Assembly: GCA_029210225.1 (NCBI GenBank)
Contig: JARGOJ010000005.1
Coordinates: forward strand, 1-23,627
Origin: Planctomycetota bacterium
Lineage (GTDB): Bacteria; Planctomycetota; J058; JARGOJ01
Direction of reading: 5' to 3'
DNA: 23,627 nt
Shown: positions 1 through 7,720 of the stretch, in pieces
Layout: the number at the start of each line of letters is the position of its first letter
How positions within the stretch are numbered: the first letter of the stretch is position 1
The notes under the pieces: model-generated
The model's database searches: none
Seen by the model: the letters and a program-made list of their open reading frames with translations, nothing else
Told to the model about the DNA's origin: nothing
Translations under genes and position numbers: made by a program

Positions 1-11
1 CTGGGGGCACC

Positions 12-1901
12 ATGTGGACAAAAACCGTAAAGATTGGCGATCATGAGATCGAGTTCGAAACGGGCGTCGTCGCTCGACAAGCCTCCGGTTCGATCATCGT
101 CCGCCAAGGCAAACTCACTTTGCTTTGCGCCGTCACGGGAGCCCAATCACCAAAAGATGGTGACTTCCTGCCGCTGACGGTCAGCTTTACCGAGCACTTC
201 TCCGCCGCCGGAAGCATCCCAGGGAACTTCTTCAAGCGCGAAGGACGAGCTACAGAGCAAGAGATCCTGGTCAGTCGCTTTATTGACCGCTCGATACGCC
301 CGCTCTTCGCCGACAACTACCGCTTTGACACCCAAGCTATCGTCACTCTGCTCAGCTACGACCCGGACGTCGATGTCGGCTCTCTCGCGCTCACTGGCAC
401 CGCGATGGCGCTAGCGATTTCGGACCTCCCCTTTGGAGGCCCCGTCGCTGCATACCGCATCGGCTTCAAGAACAATAAATGGTTAGGCTTGCCGAGCTAT
501 AGTGATAGAAAAGAGTTAGACCTCGACTTCATCATCGCCGCCAAGCGAGACGGCATCGTGATGGCCGAGGGTTGCAGCGACGAAGTGACCGAGCAACATG
601 CCCTTGAGGCCTTCAAGCGCGCCAGCGATTCCATGCAGCCCCTCTTTGATGCCATTGACGAAGCCAAAGCTGCGGTCGGAAAGGAAAAACGAGTTCTCGA
701 AGAGCTCCCAAGCCTACCGGAAGAGATCGTCACCCGGGTCACTGAGAAGACGCTCCCAGGAATCAAAGCGGCCTTAACCATTGCTCCTAAACACGAGCGA
801 GCTCGCGCCCTCAAGACAGTTCAGAAAGAGCTAAAAGAGAGCTTCGAAGATGATCTAGAGACGGCGAAGGAAGCCTTTGGCAAGCTTAAGAAGAAGGAAA
901 TTCGCGCCACGACGCTGGCGAACAAGCGCGTCGACGGTCGCGACAGCACAACCATTCGCGATATCACGGGGCGTGTCTCCTGGCTCCCTACTCCTCATGG
1001 TTCAGCGCTCTTTACGCGGGGTGAGACCCAAGCCATGGTGACGGCAACCCTTGGCTCCGACCGCGATGCTCAGCTCATCGATGGTCCCGATGGCAATGAG
1101 CGCCGGCGATTCATACTTCACTACAACTTCCCTCCCTACTCTGTGGGTGAGACTCGGCCTATGCGAGGACCCGGCCGACGGGAGATAGGCCATGGAAATC
1201 TCGCTTGGCATGCGCTTCAGGCGGTGCTCCCAAAAGGGGAGAGTTTTCCCTACACCCTGCGAGTCGAGTCGATCATTTCGGAGTCGAACGGGTCCTCCTC
1301 AATGGCCACGGTTTGTGGCGCTTGCCTGTCCCTTATGGACGCTGGAGTTCCTTTGAAGAGGCCGGTTGCCGGGATTGCAATGGGACTGATTCAGGAAGGT
1401 GATGAGACCATTATTCTCTCCGACATCCTCGGCGACGAAGACCACATCGGCGATATGGATTTCAAGGTCGCTGGGACCAGCAAGGGAATCACCGCGATTC
1501 AGCTCGACAACAAGATTGGTAGCTTATCCTCTGAAATCATGGAGAAGGCCTTTGAGCAAGCGCGTCAGGGACGCCTCCATATCCTCGGGGAAATGGCGAA
1601 AATCTTGCCCGCAGCGCGGAGTGAGTTCTCCGCCGGGGTGCCTCGGGCCATTGTGAAACAGATCCCCCTCAATCGTATGCGTTCCCTGATCGGTCCTGGA
1701 GGAAAGAACATCAAGCGCCTTGAGGCCGAATCAGAGTGTCAGGTCTCCGTCGACGACGAGGGCCTCGTGAGAATTTTTGCCCCGGGAGAAGCAGCCCTGC
1801 AAAAGGCCTTGGATTTGCTTGATGATTTGACAGGGCTTCCTCGCCTCATCTTATTGGACCGTTTACGCAGGTTGTGCCGTTTGAAGGCATTGAAGGCTTA
1901 A
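12..1901 (+). CDS. pnp: Polynucleotide phosphorylase, C-terminally frameshifted (S1 domain out of frame)
   Basis: Cytoplasmic 3'-5' exoribonuclease/polymerase that phosphorolyses RNA to nucleoside diphosphates and acts in mRNA turnover. The 629-residue frame carries, in order, a first RNase PH domain (about 8-145), the helical linker domain (about 150-300), a second RNase PH domain with the conserved GDEDHIGDMDFKVAGT active-site block holding the catalytic aspartates, and a KH domain with the GPGG loop at 561-564. Family members are usually about 690-720 residues and end in an S1 domain. Here the frame leaves family sequence after LDDLTG (about 602-607) and ends in an unrelated Leu/Arg-rich tail. 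An S1-like segment continues at once in another frame (1826-2017). The ATG at 12 follows a G-rich stretch and starts at the usual family N-terminus. The catalytic core looks intact; RNA binding by S1 would be lost unless this is a sequencing or assembly error. Confidence 0.93.
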   Translation: MWTKTVKIGDHEIEFETGVVARQASGSIIVRQGKLTLLCAVTGAQSPKDGDFLPLTVSFTEHFSAAGSIPGNFFKREGRATEQEILVSRFIDRSIRPLFADNYRFDTQAIVTLLSYDPDVDVGSLALTGTAMALAISDLPFGGPVAAYRIGFKNNKWLGLPSYSDRKELDLDFIIAAKRDGIVMAEGCSDEVTEQHALEAFKRASDSMQPLFDAIDEAKAAVGKEKRVLEELPSLPEEIVTRVTEKTLPGIKAALTIAPKHERARALKTVQKELKESFEDDLETAKEAFGKLKKKEIRATTLANKRVDGRDSTTIRDITGRVSWLPTPHGSALFTRGETQAMVTATLGSDRDAQLIDGPDGNERRRFILHYNFPPYSVGETRPMRGPGRREIGHGNLAWHALQAVLPKGESFPYTLRVESIISESNGSSSMATVCGACLSLMDAGVPLKRPVAGIAMGLIQEGDETIILSDILGDEDHIGDMDFKVAGTSKGITAIQLDNKIGSLSSEIMEKAFEQARQGRLHILGEMAKILPAARSEFSAGVPRAIVKQIPLNRMRSLIGPGGKNIKRLEAESECQVSVDDEGLVRIFAPGEAALQKALDLLDDLTGLPRLILLDRLRRLCRLKALKA

Positions 1902-2017
1902 TCGAGAGGGAAGAACTAAAGGGTAAAAACCTGCAAAACGGCCAGCGTGTCCCAGTCAAAGTGCTTGGGGTTTCAGATCGGGGTCGAATCGAATTGACCT
2001 TGGAGAGCTTTTCCTAG
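1826..2017 (+). pseudogene. pnp: Out-of-frame remnant of the PNPase S1 RNA-binding domain
   Basis: The frame open from 1826 to the TAG at 2015-2017 encodes IGPFTQVVPFEGIEGLIERE, then GQRVPVKVLGVSDRGRIEL. This matches the later strands of a PNPase S1 domain (family pattern: FGAFV...PG.EGLVHISEL, then G..V.VKVL.ID..GRI.LS). The early strands (family pattern EVGKIYKGKV) are absent. Only 17 nt separate the last in-frame PNPase codon (TGG, ending 1835) from the IGPF codons at 1853, where about 45 nt would be expected. A deletion of about 28 nt therefore explains both the missing strands and the frame change. This piece has no start of its own and reads as the detached 3' end of pnp. Confidence 0.75.
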
Positions 2018-2046
2018 AAAGAGTCTCTCCTAGAAAAAGAGATCTC

Positions 2047-2847
2047 ATGGATACCAAAGAAGTTCGCTCGCAGCTCGCCCATTGGGTCGAGTTGAATCAG
2101 AGAAGCGCTTGGATCCCAGAGATTGAGGCGGGAGAAGGTCGCCGCGTCGATTCTAAATATGGCGGCCTCCCGTGGCTGAAGGATGAAAATGACTGGCCTG
2201 ATTGCGGCAGCTGCCAACGCCCGCTACAGTTCATCTTCCAACTAAACTTATCCGAGCTGCCTGAGAAGCTCTCCGACCGCTTTGGCGCGGGCTTACTCCA
2301 ACTCTTCTATTGCCAATATCTTGAGGCTGACGATTGCGACTCCGACTTCCTGGACGCGTCCTTGGCCTTCGTCGATTTGGCTAAACATAGTCGTATCGTT
2401 CACCCAGACGGCGACGGCTTTCAAGGCAGCCACTCCCAACTGATTCCTGCACAGCGCATTGTTGCCTGGCAGGATACTCTCGACTATCCCCGCCCCGCCG
2501 AACATGAGCGTTTAGGGCTTTCTTATAGCTATGACTGGGACAACGAACAGATCCGAATTGAGTGTCCGCGCTTCGATTTGGTCCTCGACCACCTCCCCAT
2601 TCAGGAGAACTACCCCGAGGCGATTTGTGACAGTCTCCATCATGACAAGCTGGGTGGCTGGCCCGCTTGGATTCAGAACGCGAACTACCCGCGCTGTCCT
2701 CAATGTCATGAGGCCATGCAATTTGTCTATCAGGTCAGCTCCCACGGCCCCTTGCCGATTAAGTTCGGCGAAAATGGCTGTGGCTATTTGACCCAATGTC
2801 CAAAGCACAAGGACATCGTGACTTTTAGCTGGGATTCCCTGAACTAG
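2047..2847 (+). CDS. DUF1963 / YwqG-like protein with two Cys-pair half repeats
   Basis: A 266-residue soluble protein resembling the DUF1963 (YwqG) family, whose function is poorly known. The N-terminal half has GGLPWLKDENDWPDCGSC followed by LQFIFQLN. The C-terminal half repeats the scheme as GGWPAWIQNANYPRCPQC followed by MQFVYQV. Each half thus places a CxxC (C53/C56 and C217/C220) in the same setting, with further cysteines downstream (C89; C245, C251), which could form zinc-binding ribbons. No signal peptide or membrane helix is seen. The ATG at 2047 is the first start after the pnp remnant; upstream is only a purine stretch (AAAAAGAGA), so the ribosome site is modest. It may be cotranscribed with pnp. 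Its stop lies 4 bases from the stop of the convergent kinase gene. Confidence 0.75.
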   Translation: MDTKEVRSQLAHWVELNQRSAWIPEIEAGEGRRVDSKYGGLPWLKDENDWPDCGSCQRPLQFIFQLNLSELPEKLSDRFGAGLLQLFYCQYLEADDCDSDFLDASLAFVDLAKHSRIVHPDGDGFQGSHSQLIPAQRIVAWQDTLDYPRPAEHERLGLSYSYDWDNEQIRIECPRFDLVLDHLPIQENYPEAICDSLHHDKLGGWPAWIQNANYPRCPQCHEAMQFVYQVSSHGPLPIKFGENGCGYLTQCPKHKDIVTFSWDSLN

Positions 2848-2851
2848 ACTT

Positions 2852-4948
2852 TTAACGCGATTGTTGTCGGGCCCGCTGCGCAGAGATCAAGCCTGTTTTG
2901 GCCCGCTCGTTGTCATTCCGAGACCTCAGAACACGGCGAAAGATCTTTGCCGCACGCTCATGGTCGCCGTTGAGGAGCAAGGTTTCGCCTCGCTCCAGAG
3001 ATAATTGAAGATCGCCGGGATGATCTTGAAGGCCTTGTTTACAGAGCTTCAAGACCTCTTTGTATTGCCCTTGGAACTTCAATGTTTGAATCAATCCCAT
3101 GCGAGTATCGATATCGGAGGGATCGAGCTGGAGAGAGTGCTTCAAGCAATCTTGAGCATCTTGAATGCGGTGTAACTCATGATAAGCCCGCGCCAATAGC
3201 TTGAGAGAGAATGCAGGCTGGGGGGTGAGCTTAACCGCCTCTTCCAGGTATGGCACGGCAGACAGCGCATTGTTGCGTTCAAGTTCAATCCAACCCATGC
3301 GCTGCAATAGAGCCCAGGTTTCAGTTTTTAGCTCAAGGGCGCGTTGATAGGCTTCCATAGCGAGGTCGTCATTGCCCAGCTCCATGTGGAAGAACTCTCC
3401 AGCGCGTTCGAGAACTTCGGGGTCTTCGGCGTGTTCGATGAGCATTTCATGAATAACGCCTGGAACGTCGTCCCGGCGCCCCATAGCGATGAGTGTTCTG
3501 GCAAACTCAAAGACAGCGCGATGACTCTTGCGATTCATGAGGCACGCGGTGCGGAGGCAAGTCAAAGCTTCGTGGAGGCGACGGTTTTTTCTGTAGGCCA
3601 GGCCAACAATGATCAGCACGCGCTCGTCTGTCTTTGCTCCGACTTGAAGCTCGGAGTGCATGCTCACAATGTCGTCAGCGCGCCCTTGAGTCCAGAGGTC
3701 GTCAGCGACCCTAAAGGCGATCTCGCTCGACTTAGGCAAATCCCGATAGATCAACTCTCTGAGAGCCGCGGGTCCGTCTGAATCGACGCTCCGATGAAAG
3801 ACCTGCTCTAAGAACACCGAGTCGGTCACTTGCAGCTTCACCAGGCGACTTGAGTTTTCTCCTGGGCGGCTGAACCGCTTGGTCACCCCTGGGAACATTG
3901 TCGGAACGGAGGACCAGTGAGACACAATATCGTGGAGGCGAGCGGTCAGAATGGCTGTGTCGGTGAGGCGAGCGTCTCGATCTTTGTGGGCTAGCTCGTT
4001 AATGACCGCGGCGAGATCGGGAGGACAGTTGGGAACGATCTCTATGATATCTGGGAGAGGTTCACTAGTTTGGGCTCTAAGCAATTGCAAGGTTTGAGCC
4101 TGAGTGTAAGGAAGGCGGCCGGTGAGCAGCTCGAAGAGCATGATTCCGAGGGAATAATAGTCGACGCGATGATCGACGTCGTCGAGACCTTTGGCCTGCT
4201 CTGGGGCCATATATTGAGGAGTACCGTAGAGGCCGCCAGGATCGGAGAGCGCGCTGATATCGCCATCGAGGCGGGTTAGGCCAAAGTCGGCCAGCTTCAC
4301 GTCTCGATTTTTCGAAATGAGGACGTTCTCGGGCTTGAGGTCTCTGTGGACGACTTTCTTCGTATGAGCGGCCGCGAGGGCCGTCGCTAGTTTTAGCGCG
4401 GTCCAAACAACGCCTTTCAACGGGAGACAGCCTTGTTCGTCGAGGAGCTGTCGGAGGGATTTCCCTTCGACGTATTCCATGACGAGGTAGGGAAAGTCTT
4501 CCTCATCTTTGAAGTCGTAGACACCGATGATGGAGGGGTGTGAGAGCCGGGCGATGGCGCGGGCTTCGCGGCGAAAGCGTTCGACCACGATGCGGTCGCC
4601 TAGGGCCTGCTCGGTGAGGACCTTGATAGCAACTTCACGGTCGAGGTTGAGATGGTGAGCTTTGTAGGTGATGCCGACGGCGCCTTGGCCGATCTCTTCT
4701 AGGATGAGACAAGCTCCGCCAAGTATCTCCCCGATGAGCTTGTCATCGTTGTTGAGTTTGTTGACGAGGACATGTTGAAACTTAGCGATGGCGGTCGATT
4801 GCGCTTTGCTGATGAAGCCCATTTGGACGAGCAGATCACCAATACGCATGTTTAGACGGCCTTGTTCGTCCAAGGCGCGTTGAAGCTGGTCAGCGGTAAT
4901 GAATTGCTGTTGAACAGCAATTTGACCGAATCGATGCTCTGCTGTCAT
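2852..4948 (-). CDS. Serine/threonine protein kinase with N-terminal MshEN-like domain and C-terminal TPRs
   Basis: A 698-residue Hanks-type kinase. Residues about 5-57 resemble the small helical domain seen at the N-terminus of GspE/MshE ATPases (FGQIAVQQQFITADQLQRAL ... IGDLLVQMGFIS). The kinase domain follows: glycine loop GQGAVG (86-91), ATP-anchoring lysine in VAIKVL (K109), helix-C Glu in RREARA (about 128), catalytic loop HRDLKPEN (201-208), DFG (221-223) and APE (248-250). All key residues are present, so it should be active. After a basic linker, residues about 390-690 form tetratricopeptide repeats, probably for partner binding. No membrane helix is seen, unlike many PASTA-type kinases. 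It lies 9 bases after the EcsC-like gene on the same strand, so the two are probably one operon. Substrates are unknown. Confidence 0.92.
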   Translation of the reverse strand: MTAEHRFGQIAVQQQFITADQLQRALDEQGRLNMRIGDLLVQMGFISKAQSTAIAKFQHVLVNKLNNDDKLIGEILGGACLILEEIGQGAVGITYKAHHLNLDREVAIKVLTEQALGDRIVVERFRREARAIARLSHPSIIGVYDFKDEEDFPYLVMEYVEGKSLRQLLDEQGCLPLKGVVWTALKLATALAAAHTKKVVHRDLKPENVLISKNRDVKLADFGLTRLDGDISALSDPGGLYGTPQYMAPEQAKGLDDVDHRVDYYSLGIMLFELLTGRLPYTQAQTLQLLRAQTSEPLPDIIEIVPNCPPDLAAVINELAHKDRDARLTDTAILTARLHDIVSHWSSVPTMFPGVTKRFSRPGENSSRLVKLQVTDSVFLEQVFHRSVDSDGPAALRELIYRDLPKSSEIAFRVADDLWTQGRADDIVSMHSELQVGAKTDERVLIIVGLAYRKNRRLHEALTCLRTACLMNRKSHRAVFEFARTLIAMGRRDDVPGVIHEMLIEHAEDPEVLERAGEFFHMELGNDDLAMEAYQRALELKTETWALLQRMGWIELERNNALSAVPYLEEAVKLTPQPAFSLKLLARAYHELHRIQDAQDCLKHSLQLDPSDIDTRMGLIQTLKFQGQYKEVLKLCKQGLQDHPGDLQLSLERGETLLLNGDHERAAKIFRRVLRSRNDNERAKTGLISAQRARQQSR

Positions 4949-4957
4949 GGTGTCCCA

Positions 4958-5833
4958 TCAATGTGCTTCTCTTGACTCTCCCTTTTTATCAGATTCGCTC
5001 GACTTTTTCTTGCTTGAACGGCGTCGGCTGAGAACTCGGCGACGGTAGACCTGTTGGGAAACTTGTCCGACGTCACGGACGAAGTAGTAGTTAAAGCCTC
5101 CACCCACGGCGGCGCCGACCAAAGGAATGGCCTGAACTAATTTGCGACTCAGTAAGGAAGAAACAAGTTTTTTCACGACCTCTCGGGTCGTAAGCAAGGC
5201 TCCCATGACTGCGGCTTTCTCGGCGCGCTCTTTCGGGTCGAGGCCATCAAGCTCATCGGAGAGGGCTTCAAGCTCTAGTAACTTGTCGTAGCGTTCCCGG
5301 GTTCCTCCAACCGCGAGCTCAAAGACCTTGAAGGCGATGGCTTTCTCGCCGTCGTCATCCGGATCGAAGCCGTAGCAGGTTGAAATTTTTTGCACAGTGC
5401 GAAAGCTCAGGCCCAAGAGCAATGGGATATCAGCGGCGAGTAAGGCGAGACCACCGATACCACAGCCCGCGCCTTCAAGACCGGCGAACAAGGTATTCTG
5501 GGAGATCGCGGCTTCGCAAACGTCATCCATAATGCGGAGGTCAGCGTCGCGGATGTCGTCGATATCGTCGGCGTCCATGCCTAGGTTTTCGAACTCATCT
5601 AAGGTGCTGTTGACCCCGGTTGTTTGGGACGCGACCTTGCCGAGGGTCTTCAACCCCATTTCGACACCGTCGCCGATGATCTCCATCATTTTGGTAGGAA
5701 TCAATCGGTCCGCGACCATTTCAACGGGTTTGAACACGGCGCGGGAGAACTTTCCAAACGCGCTGTCTTCTGGTTCTGAGAAGTATTGCTCGACTTCTTC
5801 CCAAACTTTCTCTTCGTAACCCGTCAGTGCCAT
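4958..5833 (-). CDS. EcsC family protein
   Basis: A 291-residue protein matching the EcsC family, named after a product of the Bacillus ecs locus and of unknown biochemical role. The family core is visible as a glycine/alanine-rich hydrophobic helix pair (GLEGAGCGIGGLALLAADIP and LLLGLSFRTVQKI), followed by a charged helix, then RKLVQAIPLVGAAVGGGFNY near the C-terminus, then a basic tail of Arg/Lys/Ser. The frame is open up to 5881, but the ATG at 5833 is preferred because GGAGG lies at an ideal distance upstream and the conserved protein begins there (MALTGYEEKVWEEVE). It is the promoter-proximal gene of a likely two-gene operon with the kinase. The two hydrophobic stretches suggest membrane association. 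A kinase-EcsC functional link is inferred only from the 9-base spacing. Confidence 0.85.
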   Translation of the reverse strand: MALTGYEEKVWEEVEQYFSEPEDSAFGKFSRAVFKPVEMVADRLIPTKMMEIIGDGVEMGLKTLGKVASQTTGVNSTLDEFENLGMDADDIDDIRDADLRIMDDVCEAAISQNTLFAGLEGAGCGIGGLALLAADIPLLLGLSFRTVQKISTCYGFDPDDDGEKAIAFKVFELAVGGTRERYDKLLELEALSDELDGLDPKERAEKAAVMGALLTTREVVKKLVSSLLSRKLVQAIPLVGAAVGGGFNYYFVRDVGQVSQQVYRRRVLSRRRSSKKKSSESDKKGESREAH

Positions 5834-5843
5834 CCGAACCTCC

Positions 5844-5858
5844 AGCCAATCTTTGGCT
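5844..5858 (-). repeat. Small perfect hairpin next to the EcsC ribosome-binding site
   Basis: On the minus strand AGCCAA-AGA-TTGGCT forms a perfect 6-bp stem with a 3-base loop. It sits directly upstream of the GGAGG of the EcsC-like gene, inside its likely 5' leader. It could affect translation or mRNA stability, or be a protein-binding palindrome. Nothing else supports a role. Confidence 0.35.
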
Positions 5859-6000
5859 TGTATTGATATACATCGACCCATTAATCATTTCATAACTTGG
5901 CCCTTTTGTCCCATTCCATAGCCAAGCAGTTCCCAACAATTTCGACGATTTTTTGCGGGAGAAAGTTTTCCAATGTTCCAATCCCTCTCCTTCTCGTCAA

Positions 6001-6028
6001 TTGACAGTCTGGTTTCGGTCACTACCAT
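6001..6028 (+). promoter_or_regulatory. Putative sigma70-type promoter for the discoidin-like gene
   Basis: A consensus -35 TTGACA (6001-6006) is followed after 16 bases by TACCAT (6023-6028), a 4-of-6 match to the -10 consensus. It lies about 50 bases upstream of the ATG at 6076, in the divergent gap with the EcsC-like gene. The -35 is half of the palindrome GTCAATTGAC, which places TTGACG on the opposite strand back to back. The opposite-strand -10 is poor. Confidence 0.45.
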
Positions 6029-6075
6029 CAGTCATCTATGAACCCATCCATGACCCTGTTTTCGGAGTGAAGATC

Positions 6076-7716
6076 ATGAGACGTCGAACGCCAGGACTTA
6101 TCCTTGCCGCAATCCTCCTTCTTCCCAGCGCGAGCTTCGCCGCTGACAAAGTCGATTCGCCTTTTGGATTTACCACCACGATTCCTGATGGTTGGACCAT
6201 CGCGAAGCCGAAAACAGTCTCACCATTTCGGATTCTCTACTACCGAGGTTTCCCCGAGAGTTACCTCTCCATCCAAGTCTCCGAGCCCAAGCCGAACTTT
6301 ACTGAAGACGAAGCGCTGAAGTATTACGCCAAAACAGCAAAGATGTACAACCCGTCCATCGTGCAAATCAACAAACGCAGTTGGGCCAAGATAAAGTTCG
6401 ACCTCCCCGGAGAAAGCAAGGACGCAAACGCCGTCGAGTTTGTCTACACAACCTTCACCAACAAACGCTTTTACAATTTCATCCTCGGAAGCCGCGCCTC
6501 CGATCAAAAGAGCCTTGAGCCGATGATCGACTCAATACTCAAAGCGACCGTCTTCACCAAACCTCGTGAAGCAGAAATGAAGCGCCCCGCTGCTAAGCCC
6601 GAGCGCCTTCAACCGAAAAGCGACCCCGCGGAAAAGCTTCCTCCCGAATCGACTCCTTTGCCCGACCCCGAGCCGCTCCCCGGAGCTGGTAAGGTCGACC
6701 CAAAACCGACTCCCGATCCGGTCAAAGAGCCAGCCCTCGAGCCTCAGCCGATGCCAGAACCAACAAAAGAGCCCGAAGATAAAGAAGCTGAAGACAAGGT
6801 CGCCCAAGGTCCCAAAGACGCCCTGGAAAACCGCTACGGGAGCCAAATCGTCGCCTCGGATGGTCAATACGATCCCGACCTCTACGCCACCAAGAACCTC
6901 ACCGACAACGACAAAGACACTTGCTGGCGCAACAGAGCCGGAGAAAAGCTGCCTCAGCAGTTCATCTATGCTCTGCAAAAGACCGTCACCGTGACTCAGG
7001 TCGAAGTCGTCAATCGCAAGGACGCCCAGTTTCCAGGAATCTCCGCCCAAAACATTGTCTTTGAAGGCGCTGACAAGAGCAAAGACGGACCCTGGGAGCC
7101 CCTCGCTTCATTCAAAGCCAACGAAGAAGGGCCGACCCTCCAAGCCGTCGATAAGAAGAAAGCCCGGTGGATTCGGATCCGCGTTTTGAGCAACTATGGA
7201 CACAGCACCCTCACTCAAATGGCCGGATTGAAAGTTCACACCAGCGATCCTCTGAAAGACTACGGCCCTGCGGATCTGCCGAAGAACCCAACGGCCAAAG
7301 ACATCCCCGCCTTCGAAATCACTCGGGCTCGCCTCTCAACAGTGAATAACGGACCCGCTCACGACTCTAGTTTTGAATCGGGCAGCCGCGTCTTCCTCAA
7401 TTTCAAACCTCGCGGCATGACTATGAACAGACGGGGTCGCTACTGGCTCATTGTTGATGTTGAGATCCTTGGCGACGATGACAAGGTCATCGTGAAGAAG
7501 GACAAGCTCGTCGACAAGATCGCCGCGCTCCCGAAAGCGCCCCTGTCGATCTTTGTCTCTCTCAGCGTTGATATTCCCAAGACTTTTCCTCCAGGAACCT
7601 ATAAAATCCGCTGGACCAGCCACGATCGCCTCGCAGGGAAGAAATTGAGCAACGAGCTCTCCCTAGTCATCTCACCCCCAAAAGACGCTCCCGACGTGGA
7701 GAAAAAGGGAGACTGA
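6076..7716 (+). CDS. Secreted protein with DUF1795-like N-domain, Pro-rich linker and F5/8 type C (discoidin) domain
   Basis: A 546-residue exported protein. Residues 1-22 are a Sec signal peptide (MRRRTPGLILAAILLLPSAS then FA, with likely cleavage before ADK). Residues about 27-160 form a compact alpha/beta domain resembling PsbP/DUF1795 folds (FGFTTTIPDGW near its start). Residues about 161-248 are a Pro/Glu/Lys-rich low-complexity spacer. Residues about 253-388 look like a discoidin/F5/8C carbohydrate- or surface-binding domain, with NLTDNDKDTCWRN, VTVTQVEVVNRKD and KKARWIRIRVLSNYG as typical strands. Residues about 409-540 are probably another beta-sandwich. The ATG at 6076 is preferred over the one at 5953 because it begins the signal peptide and has GGAG upstream. 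The next gene's ribosome site overlaps its last codons. No catalytic motif was recognised; a cell-surface or periplasmic binding role is inferred. Confidence 0.8.
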   Translation: MRRRTPGLILAAILLLPSASFAADKVDSPFGFTTTIPDGWTIAKPKTVSPFRILYYRGFPESYLSIQVSEPKPNFTEDEALKYYAKTAKMYNPSIVQINKRSWAKIKFDLPGESKDANAVEFVYTTFTNKRFYNFILGSRASDQKSLEPMIDSILKATVFTKPREAEMKRPAAKPERLQPKSDPAEKLPPESTPLPDPEPLPGAGKVDPKPTPDPVKEPALEPQPMPEPTKEPEDKEAEDKVAQGPKDALENRYGSQIVASDGQYDPDLYATKNLTDNDKDTCWRNRAGEKLPQQFIYALQKTVTVTQVEVVNRKDAQFPGISAQNIVFEGADKSKDGPWEPLASFKANEEGPTLQAVDKKKARWIRIRVLSNYGHSTLTQMAGLKVHTSDPLKDYGPADLPKNPTAKDIPAFEITRARLSTVNNGPAHDSSFESGSRVFLNFKPRGMTMNRRGRYWLIVDVEILGDDDKVIVKKDKLVDKIAALPKAPLSIFVSLSVDIPKTFPPGTYKIRWTSHDRLAGKKLSNELSLVISPPKDAPDVEKKGD

Positions 7717-7720
7717 ACTG
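7706..7720 (+). promoter_or_regulatory. Shine-Dalgarno and CTG start that set the N-terminus of the JAB-DinG gene
   Basis: AGGGAG (7706-7711) lies 6 bases upstream of CTG at 7718-7720, in the frame of the helicase. Upstream the frame is open only to a TAG at 7664. Between that stop and the GTG at 7847 there is no ATG, GTG or TTG. The GTG has no good ribosome site, and starting there would cut off the first strands and the predicted catalytic Glu of the JAB domain. CTG with this ideal Shine-Dalgarno is therefore the best start. Confidence 0.6.

Noticed and set aside
6532..7050. 172-codon open frame on the minus strand opposite the discoidin-like gene
   Set aside because: It is antisense to a clear protein with signal peptide and domains. 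Its composition is what the complement of a Pro/Glu/Lys-rich linker gives, and it has no ribosome site or recognisable motif.
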